Assembly: GCA_012270995.1 (NCBI GenBank) | Contig: JAAXHG010000051.1 | Location: 69,768 to 133,767, forward strand | Direction of reading: 5' to 3' | Length of the DNA stretch: 64,000 nucleotides | Origin: Vicinamibacteraceae bacterium | GTDB lineage: Bacteria > Acidobacteriota > Thermoanaerobaculia > Multivoradales > Multivoraceae | In this document: piece after piece, positions 8,863 through 15,678 of the stretch | How positions within the stretch are numbered: position 1 is the first letter of the stretch | Layout of the letters: the number at the start of each line of letters is the position of its first letter | The notes under the pieces: model-generated | Told to the model about the DNA's origin: nothing | What the model saw: the letters and a program-made list of their open reading frames with translations, nothing else | The model's database searches: none | Made by a program: the position numbers and the translations under genes

Positions 8863-9666
8863 CTCTGCCTCCTTGCCCGTATGGCAGGGCCTCGATTCTG
8901 TTCTTGATCTCCTCGGTCACTGGGTCCGCTTGCAGTTGGTAGGTGGGCTCCAAGGCCTTGAGGACGTCCTCGCTCAGAGATTCCGTGCCCTCCGTTGAGA
9001 CGACCTTCATCGATGTCGCCCTGCCCACGCCTGGAGCGAGCTCTGAGACCCTCTTGGCGCAGTATACGTTGAAGATGGTCTCACGGATGGGCTTCGAGTG
9101 ATGTTGGCCAAGCGCAACGAGCTTGAGTACGGCGTGGCGATCACCTATGCCGATCGCGTGGTAGCCGACACGGTCGAAGCATGTCACGGTCCCTGGGTGG
9201 TCAACGCAGTAGATGTGGGCGCCGGTCCCATCGACGCCGGCGACGAGAAAGCTGGTCCCCAAGTTACAGGCCGTCACTTCCCCGTCGATGATCACCGACA
9301 GGTCGCGGGGAAACTGGCTGATGAGGCCGCCACGGTAGAACTCGTCGAAGTTGAGTCCACGCGGGCCGAGTATCACGTCGTTCACCCTCCGTTTTCTGAC
9401 TTCGCAGAATTGGTGCTTGATGTGCTCGGCGAGTTGATGCACCGTCGGGTTCTGGAGCTGATGAGCAGCGCCGATTCCACCAATGAGGACGTCCTGTACA
9501 CACAGAGCGTTGCCCGCCGAAAGGGCGACGCAGCGAGGTCCGATCGGGTCGATCTTCGCGTCCTGATGGTCCACTCCACGGTCAGAAACGGGGCGCTCAG
9601 CATCTGGTCGCTGGCGACAACGATGGCCTTGCCCTCGGCGCAACTCGCGGCGATACGGATGGTCAT
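8837..9666 (-). pseudogene. Proteasome-beta/HslV-like Ntn hydrolase with a one-base frameshift
   Basis: The gene opens at ATG 9666 with M-T followed by IRIAASCAEGKAIVVASDQM, the typical start of the proteasome-type Ntn hydrolase superfamily, where Thr2 is the expected nucleophile after Met removal. After residues FLTVEW the frame breaks. Adding one G to the TGG (revcomp of 9570-9573) restores DHQDAKIDPIGPRCVALSAGNAL and a continuous frame to the stop at 8837, including SVIIDGEVTACNLGTSFLVAGVD and GYHAIGIGDRHAVLKL. Either a real inactivating -1 shift in a short G run or a sequencing/assembly error would explain this. The restored product would be about 276 residues. It sits beside the restriction-modification operon. 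Confidence 0.75.
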
Positions 9667-9782
9667 GCTTAGGTCCTGCCTTCAACTTCTTGGGGCGATC
9701 GGTCCCGGGCAGCGGTTGCCCCGCCCGACAGGCGGACTATCCGGGCACGCAGTCCGTGGCGTCAATAGCTGTGGTCGTTCCG

Positions 9783-10630
9783 TCACAGCCAGTTAGGCGG
9801 ACGGGGCGAAAGCTCGGCACCTGTCGGTTCAGGTGTGCGGTAGCCTGTACGTGATGTTGGGAGAGGTCGTTGGTCGCGTCGTGCCGCTCGCGGTAGCTTT
9901 GGCCGCGTTCGTCGCCTGTGCGCCGCCTCAGGATGCGCGGGAACAGCTCTACGCGCTGTTTGACGAGGACTGGGCGGCCAGGCTGCTCGAGAGTCCACAG
10001 TTCGTGACCAGCGTCGGCGATCACAGCCGGAACGACGAACTGGCCGACATGAGCTTCGAGGCAAGCGCGTCTCGCTCCGGCTTGCAGGTCTTGAGTTCTC
10101 GAGCGCCGGGTGGAACGGCGCCGCGACCTGTTGCTGCGGTTCGAGGAGATCGACCTCTCCGGGCTCAGCGCGGCGGACCGGATCAACGCGCGGATGTTCG
10201 AGCGCCAGCTTCGGAGCAGCGTGCAGGGCTTCGAGTTCGGCGGCTACCAGATGCCGCTCAACGCGGACTCCGGCTTCCACATGGGGTTCGCCCGCATGTA
10301 CCGCCCGATGCCGTTCCGGACGCCGGACCACTACGACGACTACATCGCCAGGATGCGGGCGATCCCGGCCTACTTCGAGCAGCAGCAGGGCCACATGCGC
10401 GCGGGGATCGAGCGCGGCTTCACCCTGCCGCGGATTACGGTTGAGGGCTACGAGGACACGATCTCCGCCCAGATCACGGACGACCTGCGGGACAGCGCCT
10501 TCTGGGCGCCCTTCGAGGAGGTGCCGGCGTCCGTCGGGGAGATGGACCGCGAGCGGATCATGACGGATGCCGAGGCCTCGATCACCGAAGGGCGGTGGCG
10601 CCGGCCTAGCAGGGGTTCTACGACTTCTTC
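9783..10630. repeat. Copy A of a diverged direct duplication covering the DUF885 promoter and 5' end
   Basis: This stretch matches 11748-12551 (copy B), including about 70 bases upstream of the start codon (shared CTGTCGGTTCAGGTGTGCGG and GGTAGCCTG). Similarity ends sharply after CTACGACTTCTTC (10630 versus 12551). The copies are about 1.9-2.0 kb apart in direct orientation. The DUF2335 cassette lies between them. Confidence 0.85.
9854..10630 (+). pseudogene. Truncated, frameshifted duplicate of the DUF885 lipoprotein gene
   Basis: It starts at ATG 9854 and reads like the intact gene at 11814 (lipobox AFVAC, then DAREQLYALFDEDWAARL). Near 10063-10100 about 38 extra bases replace the expected codons and shift the frame. 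The original reading resumes in another frame from about 10110 (DLLLRFEEIDLSGL, then GFEFGGYQMPLNADSGFHMG). A two-base gain and an in-frame TAG follow near 10590-10608. Homology stops at 10630, so the zinc-site half of the enzyme is missing. This is a clear gene relic, and its presence shows the intact copy was once tandemly duplicated. Confidence 0.88.
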
Positions 10631-10734
10631 CCCGGCCGCGCCGCGTCGGCCCCGGGGGCCTCGTCGCTACGCTCCTCGGTCCCCGGGGCCGGTACCTCCC
10701 AGCCGCCGTCAAACCTCTCCTCGCGTCTTGCCAT
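10618..10734 (-). CDS. Possible 38-residue ORF at the duplication breakpoint
   Basis: ATG 10734 has a strong Shine-Dalgarno (AAGGAGG) and encodes MARREERFDGGWEVPAPGTE and 18 more hydrophilic residues, stopping exactly where the DUF885 homology begins. It may be a gene decapitated at its 3' end by the rearrangement. No family is recognised and coding status is uncertain. Confidence 0.3.
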   Translation of the reverse strand: MARREERFDGGWEVPAPGTEERSDEAPGADAARPGKKS

Positions 10735-10925
10735 CTATCCTCCTTGCCAGCGTGTGCCCTCCACTATTCAACGGCATGGCCGCTGTGTCACCTACGTTGG
10801 CAGAGAGGGTCTCGTGCCGGCGGTAGGCTTCACGCCGTGGCTCGTCCAGCAGCGAGAAGTCTCCCCGCCTGCGAACGGGTAGTGTAGTGTTCGCGGGTCG
10901 GGAGTTGAGCCGACAGGAGAGTGGA

Positions 10926-10979
10926 ATGACGACAGTGGATCCGCTGGTCATCGGCGGCGACTGGGACGAGGAGAGATGA
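10926..10979 (+). CDS. 17-residue upstream ORF coupled to a small membrane protein
   Basis: ATG 10926 is preceded by AGGAG and encodes MTTVDPLVIGGDWDEER. Its TGA overlaps the ATG of the next ORF (ATGA at 10976-10979). The GAGGAG near its end can also serve as ribosome binding site for that next ORF, so it may be a leader peptide that sets translation of the cassette. Confidence 0.4.
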   Translation: MTTVDPLVIGGDWDEER

Positions 10980-11146
10980 CGGAGTCGGTGCGGCAACTCG
11001 CCAGCTTCCTCACCGGGATGCTGACTGCGTTCGTGGTGTTCAGCGCCGTCGATGCAACCGAGATTCCCGATCTGCGGGACCACTGGCTGGAAGTCGGCGA
11101 CTATCTGCGCGCCGCACTCGGACAAGCGGACGTTGGGCAAGGGTAG
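10976..11146 (+). CDS. Small single-pass membrane protein upstream of DUF2335
   Basis: A 56-residue product starting at ATG 10976 with a GAGGAGAG site just upstream. Residues about 8-26 (LASFLTGMLTAFVVFSAV) form one membrane helix, followed by an acidic amphipathic tail (EIPDLRDHWLEVGDYLRAAL). The ATGA overlap with the preceding 17-codon ORF and the overlap with the following DUF2335 frame indicate one translational unit. No known family is recognised. It could be a partner subunit of the DUF2335 protein. Confidence 0.5.
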   Translation: MTESVRQLASFLTGMLTAFVVFSAVDATEIPDLRDHWLEVGDYLRAALGQADVGQG

Positions 11147-11558
11147 TCGAGTCAAGAAGAGTCGCCGGAACGACCAAGTCAGTCGACGTCAGCAGTCCGC
11201 CATCGACATCACGGAGAGGACGGTCGAGGTCGAGTCGGGGCCGATCCCGCCTGCCGCCGCGATGGCGAAGTACGAGGAAGTTCTGCCTGGTTCCGCGGAT
11301 CGCATCCTCACCATGGCCGAGGAGCAGCAGGCCTACAGTCACGACTACGCCACCAGGGCGCTGGAACACCAAGCTGCCTTCGAGACGCGCGGACAGTTCT
11401 TCGCTGGAACTCTCTTGATCCTGCTGGTCGGTTGCGGGACCTATCTGCTGGCGACTGGCAGTGTGGGAGCGGGGCTCTACATGACGACGCCTGCACCGCT
11501 GTGGTTGTTGCTCTCTGGCGTTGTTCGCTGGTTGTCTCGGCGCAAGCCTTCAAGCTGA
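11133..11558 (+). CDS. DUF2335-family membrane protein
   Basis: The frame contains the DUF2335 hallmark GPIPPAAAMAKYEEVLPGSA followed by DRILTMAEEQQ and an amphipathic helix with His/Glu (ALEHQAAFETRG). Two membrane helices follow (FFAGTLLILLVGCGTYLLA and APLWLLLSGVVRWL) and the basic tail SRRKPSS. There is no good ATG: TTG 11133 overlaps the previous stop and gives 141 residues, while an ATG farther upstream (11052) lies inside the previous ORF. The basic N-terminus (KKSRRNDQVSRRQQ) would be cytoplasmic. DUF2335 proteins are of unknown function and are often found in mobile or accessory DNA. Here the cassette sits between two copies of the DUF885 gene. Confidence 0.7.
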   Translation: MGKGSRVKKSRRNDQVSRRQQSAIDITERTVEVESGPIPPAAAMAKYEEVLPGSADRILTMAEEQQAYSHDYATRALEHQAAFETRGQFFAGTLLILLVGCGTYLLATGSVGAGLYMTTPAPLWLLLSGVVRWLSRRKPSS

Positions 11559-11710
11559 CCGTCACGCCGCCAGTTCCGCGTTGTGCAAACACTTGCCGGT
11601 TCCGAAGCCGTGTAGTCGCATGATTCTCCAGGGCTTGTTGCGACCCAGCCATCGAGCGGTTGAACGAGGTTCTGGAGGCAGGGGACTTCGACGACCGCGG
11701 AATGCGCGTC

Positions 11711-11732
11711 CGGCCGCACGTTGATGCGGCCG
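11711..11732. terminator. Hairpin downstream of the DUF2335 cassette
   Basis: A perfect 8-bp inverted repeat, CGGCCGCA (11711-11718), loop CGTTGA, TGCGGCCG (11725-11732), ends just before the duplicated DUF885 promoter region. It has no T-run. It is absent from copy A, so it marks the left limit of the duplicated segment. Confidence 0.4.
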
Positions 11733-11813
11733 TAGTCGTCAGTCGCAGCCGGTCAGGCGGATGGGCGATGGCTCCGGGTCCTGTCGGTTCAGGTGTGCGG
11801 TAGCCTGCACGTG

Positions 11814-13580
11814 ATGCGGGGGAGAATCGTTGGTCGTGTTGTGTCGGTCGTCGTCGTGGCGGCCTTGGTCGCCTGTGCGCCGCCCCAGGATGCGCGGGAG
11901 CAGCTCTACGCACTGTTCGACGAAGAGTGGGCGGCGAGGCTCGTCGAGAGTCCGCAGTTCGCGACGAGCGTCGGCGATCACAGCCGAAACGACGAACTGG
12001 CTGACGTCAGCCTGGAGGCGATCGAACGCCGGGTGGAACGGCGCCGCGACGTGCTGCGGCGGTTCGAGGAGATCGACGTCTCCGGGTTCAGTGCGGCGGA
12101 CCGGATCAACGCGCGGATGTTCGAGCGCCAGCTTCGGAGCAGCGTGCAGGGCTTCGAGTTCGGCGGCTACCAGATGCCACTCAACGCGGACTCCGGCTTC
12201 CACATGGGGTTCGCCCGCATGTACCGCCCGATGCCGTTCCGGACGGCGGACCACTACGACGACTACATCGCCAGGATGCGGGCCATCCCGGCCTACTTCG
12301 AGCAGCAGCAGGGCCACATGCGCGCGGGGATCGAGCGCGGCTTCACTCTGCCGCGGGTGACGCTTACGGGCTACGAGGACACGATCTCCGCCCACATCGT
12401 CGACGACCCGCGGGACAGCGCCTTCTGGGCGCCTTTCGAGGAGGTGCCGGCGTCCGTCGGGGAGATGGACCGCGAGCGGATCCTGACGGATGCCGCGGCG
12501 GCGATCGCCGAGGCGGTGGTGCCTGCCTACCAGGGGTTCTACGACTTCTTCGTTGGCGAGTACCTGCCGGGCGCCAGGGAGACCGTCGGCGCCTCCGACC
12601 TGCCGGACGGCGAGGCGTACTACGGGAGCCAAGTGCGCTGGTTCACCACGCTCGACGTGACGCCCCAGGAAATCCACGAGACAGGCCTCGGCGAGGTCGC
12701 GCGGATCCGGGCCGAGATGGCGGAGGTGATCCGCGAGATCGGCTTCGAGGGGTCCTACGCCGAGTTCCTCGACTTCCTGCGCACCGATCCGCGCTTCTAC
12801 CCGAAGACCGCGCAGGAGCTGCTGGAGCGCGCCGCCTGGATCGCCAAGACGATGGACGGCAAGCTGCCGTCCCTGTTCGCGACCCTGCCGCGGGTTCCCT
12901 ACACGGTCGAGCCGGTCCCCGACCACATGGCGCCGAAGTACACGGCCGGCCGCTACGTGTCGGCCCCCTACAACAGCACGCAGCCCGGCATCTACTGGGT
13001 CAACACGTACAACCTCCCGAGCCGGCCCCTCTACGCGCTCGCGGCGCTCACCCTGCACGAGGCGGTGCCTGGTCACCATCTTCAGAACGCGCTCGCGGCC
13101 GAGATCGACGCCGGGCCGGAGTTCCGCCGCCACGACTACCTCTCGGCCTTCGGCGAAGGCTGGGGCCTTTACTCCGAGTACCTCGGGCTCGAGGCGGGCA
13201 TCTACGAGGATCCGTACAGCAACTTCGGCCGCCTGACCTACGAGATCTGGCGGGCCTGCCGGTTGGTCGTCGACACCGGAGTGCATGCCATGGGCTGGAC
13301 GCGCCAGCAGATGCTCGACTACCTGGCCGAGAACACCGCGCTCTCGCTGCACGAGGTCACGACCGAGACCGACCGTTACATCAGTTGGCCGGGCCAGGCG
13401 CTGGCCTACAAGATGGGCGAGCTGAAGATCCGGGAACTGCGCGGGCGGGCCGAGGAGGCCCTGGGCAGCGACTTCGATGTGCGCCACTTCCACGACGCCG
13501 TGCTGGCCAATGGTTCCGTGCCGCTCGACATTCTCGAAGAGTTGATCGATGCCTGGATCGAGGCGCAGCGGTCCTCGTAG
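11814..13580 (+). CDS. DUF885 lipoprotein, putative zinc metallopeptidase
   Basis: The product is a 588-residue lipoprotein. It starts at ATG 11814 and has a signal peptide ending in the lipobox VAALVAC. The DUF885 signature is complete: HEAVPGHHLQ (HExxH-like zinc motif) at about residues 414-423, a downstream Glu in FGEGWGLYSEYLGLE, and the C-terminal WPGQALAYKMGELKI. The family comprises periplasmic M1/gluzincin-like peptidases of largely unknown substrate. The -10-like TAGCCT sits 7 nt before the ATG and there is no Shine-Dalgarno, so the mRNA may be leaderless. A decayed second copy lies at 9854-10630. Two membrane-protein genes follow 24 nt downstream. Confidence 0.9.
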   Translation: MRGRIVGRVVSVVVVAALVACAPPQDAREQLYALFDEEWAARLVESPQFATSVGDHSRNDELADVSLEAIERRVERRRDVLRRFEEIDVSGFSAADRINARMFERQLRSSVQGFEFGGYQMPLNADSGFHMGFARMYRPMPFRTADHYDDYIARMRAIPAYFEQQQGHMRAGIERGFTLPRVTLTGYEDTISAHIVDDPRDSAFWAPFEEVPASVGEMDRERILTDAAAAIAEAVVPAYQGFYDFFVGEYLPGARETVGASDLPDGEAYYGSQVRWFTTLDVTPQEIHETGLGEVARIRAEMAEVIREIGFEGSYAEFLDFLRTDPRFYPKTAQELLERAAWIAKTMDGKLPSLFATLPRVPYTVEPVPDHMAPKYTAGRYVSAPYNSTQPGIYWVNTYNLPSRPLYALAALTLHEAVPGHHLQNALAAEIDAGPEFRRHDYLSAFGEGWGLYSEYLGLEAGIYEDPYSNFGRLTYEIWRACRLVVDTGVHAMGWTRQQMLDYLAENTALSLHEVTTETDRYISWPGQALAYKMGELKIRELRGRAEEALGSDFDVRHFHDAVLANGSVPLDILEELIDAWIEAQRSS

Positions 13581-13604
13581 CGGGATCGACTCGCTGTCCG
13601 CGAC

Positions 13605-14108
13605 ATGGTCGAGTTCCTGATCTGGCTGGAAGAAACGCGCCCTTCCACCTGGATGCGCGAGTCGGGTGGCGCCTTCTTCTCGAGCCTCGTGTTTCACTCG
13701 ATCGGGATGGCCTTCGTGGCCGGCATCCACGTGGTGACGGACCTGCGCGTCCTCGGAGTGGCGCCCGGGGTCCCGCTCTCGCTCATGCGACGCTACGTTC
13801 CGGTGCTGTGGGCGAGCCTGGCGGTGGTCACGGCTTCGGGGCTCCTGCTGCTGCTGGCATACCCGGCAAAGGCACTGACCAATCCGCTGTTCTACTTCAA
13901 GCTGGCGGCGATTGGGGGTGCGCTCTGGATCATGAGGGCGCTCCAGCGCGGAGTCCTGAGGGATTCCCGCCACGACGCGGGGCCGGCCCCGACAAGGGCG
14001 CGGATGCTGGCGCTCGTCTCGCTCGTCCTGTGGGCCGCGGTGATCACCTCGGGCCGGTTTCTCGCCTACACGGCGAAGGTCATGATGGCTTCCCATCTCC
14101 AGTACTGA
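13605..14108 (+). CDS. Four-helix membrane protein of unknown function (paralogue 1)
   Basis: A 167-residue integral membrane protein with four hydrophobic segments (about residues 22-45, 65-88, 92-112 and 140-160). Conserved-looking features are FHSIGMAFVAGIHVVTDLRV, LFYFKLAAIG and the end SGRFLAYTAKVM. It resembles the DUF6644-like small membrane proteins. It starts 24 nt after the DUF885 gene and 7 nt separate it from a clear paralogue, so the three are probably one operon. Histidines and Lys inside helices hint at ion or cofactor handling, but no function is established. Confidence 0.65.
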   Translation: MVEFLIWLEETRPSTWMRESGGAFFSSLVFHSIGMAFVAGIHVVTDLRVLGVAPGVPLSLMRRYVPVLWASLAVVTASGLLLLLAYPAKALTNPLFYFKLAAIGGALWIMRALQRGVLRDSRHDAGPAPTRARMLALVSLVLWAAVITSGRFLAYTAKVMMASHLQY

Positions 14109-14115
14109 GGCGGCG

Positions 14116-14622
14116 ATGGAAGACCTGCTGTACTCGATCGGTCAGAAGAGCGGCATCTACAGCTTCATGCATACGTCGTGGGGCTGGCCCATAGTGGAGT
14201 CGCTCCACTTTCTCGGCCTCTCGCTGCTCATCGGTGCGATCGGCTCATGGGATCTTCGGCTGCTGGGCGTGGCGCGGGGGATTCCGATGGCGGCCCTGCA
14301 CCGGCTCGTGCCCTGGGGCGTCGGCGGCTATCTCCTGAACGTCTGCACAGGCTTCCTGTTCGTCGTCAGCGCGCCGAACCAGTACCTCTACAACCCGGCG
14401 GTGCAGATCAAGTTCTCCTTGATGGCGATAGCGGGTCTCAACATCCTGGTCTTCTACCGCTTCGCGTACCGTCCGGTGAAGGCGGCCGCCGCCGGTGCCG
14501 CCGCTCCCCCGGGCGCTCGCACCGCGGCCGCGATCTCCCTGGTCTGCTGGATCGGCGTCATCGTCTGCGGCCGGCTGATCACCTACTTCCGGCCGCCCTA
14601 CCACTGGTGCTTCTGGTGCTAA
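14116..14622 (+). CDS. Four-helix membrane protein of unknown function (paralogue 2)
   Basis: This 168-residue protein has the same layout as the gene before it: an N-terminal amphipathic part, ESLHFLGLSLLIGAIGSWDL, then VGGYLLNVCTGFLFVVSAP, IKFSLMAIAGLNILVFYRF, and the final helix ending CGRLITYFRPP. The shared pattern (H...G..D.R.LG, F..K....G, GR...Y) indicates an ancient duplication, and the two may form a heteromer. The tail YHWCFWC is unusual, with two Cys and two Trp in seven residues. It is the last gene of the DUF885 operon; the AMIN gene converges from the other strand 36 nt later. Confidence 0.65.
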   Translation: MEDLLYSIGQKSGIYSFMHTSWGWPIVESLHFLGLSLLIGAIGSWDLRLLGVARGIPMAALHRLVPWGVGGYLLNVCTGFLFVVSAPNQYLYNPAVQIKFSLMAIAGLNILVFYRFAYRPVKAAAAGAAAPPGARTAAAISLVCWIGVIVCGRLITYFRPPYHWCFWC

Positions 14623-14658
14623 GCGGCCAGCTGGCTGCGCCGCGGCGACGGCTCTAGC

Positions 14659-15546
14659 TTAGTTGTCGTCGTCGTTCGGCGGCGGCTTGGCCGGCTCTTC
14701 TTCGACGAACTGGAAGGGCAGCCGTTCCTCGCCCTCGGCGGGCGGCGAGGTCTGGATCCGCCCGGGAGGCCGGCGGAGACGCCGCTCCGCGGGTGTGGGC
14801 GGTACTCCGGCCGTCGGTGGGCTGCTCGCGCCCGGCCGACGTCCTTTTGCGTCGAGCTCGGCCTCGACCTGCTCGATGAGTTCCTCCGCGGTTTGTTCCT
14901 GGTCGAGACCCGCGGCCTTGAGTTCCGCTTCGATCAGAGCCAGCAGTTCGTCCACGGACAGATCGTCGAGGTTTGGCGTTTCGCCGGCGGCCCGCGGCGA
15001 AACGACGGGCGCCGTTTCGCTCGGCCGGTCGGCCGCGACGACGGGTTCGGCCGCGGGAGCGACCTCGGCGGCGGGAGAAGCCTCGATGCCGACCTCGACG
15101 ACCGGCACCGGATCGCTGGAAGGCCGGACCGGATCGCCCGGATCCGGAGAGCCCGCGATCAGGACGCCGCCCTCCGACGGCGGCAGTGCGGTCGGGCCGA
15201 AACCAACCTCGATCAGCCCGCCCGATTGGCGGACCTGATACGCGGGAAGTGTGTCGGCCAGGTCGACGACGACGCGGAGGAAACTCGGATGCTCGCCGGT
15301 ACGCACCTCGATGGCCGGGCTGCCCGGCGTCGGGGCGGGCATCTCGGCGTCGGCGCGGACGATTCCGAACAAGTCGAGCACGACGCGCGGGGGATCGGGC
15401 AACTCGAAGTGACGCACCGCCTGGACGCTTTCCGTCACCTTCAGGCGCAGCACGTCGTTGTCGAGGCCCGCCGAGGTCAGACGGTGGTCCTGTGCGACGA
15501 CGGTCGAACCGAGAAGGACCGAAGCGAGGCAGATCAGGGTGCGCAT
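14659..15546 (-). CDS. AMIN-domain exported protein
   Basis: The ORF encodes 295 residues from ATG 15546, with signal peptide MRTLICLASVLLGSTVVA. Residues about 22-125 are an AMIN domain: VLRLKVTESVQAVRHFELPD, PPRVVLDLFGI, and FLRVVVDLADTLPAYQV. AMIN domains target proteins such as AmiC and PilQ to the cell wall or secretin. No amidase or secretin domain follows. The remainder is a low-complexity Ala/Pro/Glu linker with an acidic helical stretch (LSVDELLALIEAELKAAGL) and a Pro-rich C-terminus ending NDDDN. It may be a periplasmic adaptor. An upstream in-frame extension to 16266 is antisense to the peptidase gene and was not used. Confidence 0.75.
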   Translation of the reverse strand: MRTLICLASVLLGSTVVAQDHRLTSAGLDNDVLRLKVTESVQAVRHFELPDPPRVVLDLFGIVRADAEMPAPTPGSPAIEVRTGEHPSFLRVVVDLADTLPAYQVRQSGGLIEVGFGPTALPPSEGGVLIAGSPDPGDPVRPSSDPVPVVEVGIEASPAAEVAPAAEPVVAADRPSETAPVVSPRAAGETPNLDDLSVDELLALIEAELKAAGLDQEQTAEELIEQVEAELDAKGRRPGASSPPTAGVPPTPAERRLRRPPGRIQTSPPAEGEERLPFQFVEEEPAKPPPNDDDN

Positions 15547-15678
15547 GGTGGATCCTGGAGTTTCTCGAAGACTCACTCTAACACCCGGCCCTCGCGTTGA
15601 CGTCGCGAGGCGCTTCGCTGGGCTCTGCCGGCGGTGAGTTGCGTTCCGGGACGCAGCCCCATAGCCTCCTGCGCAGCT

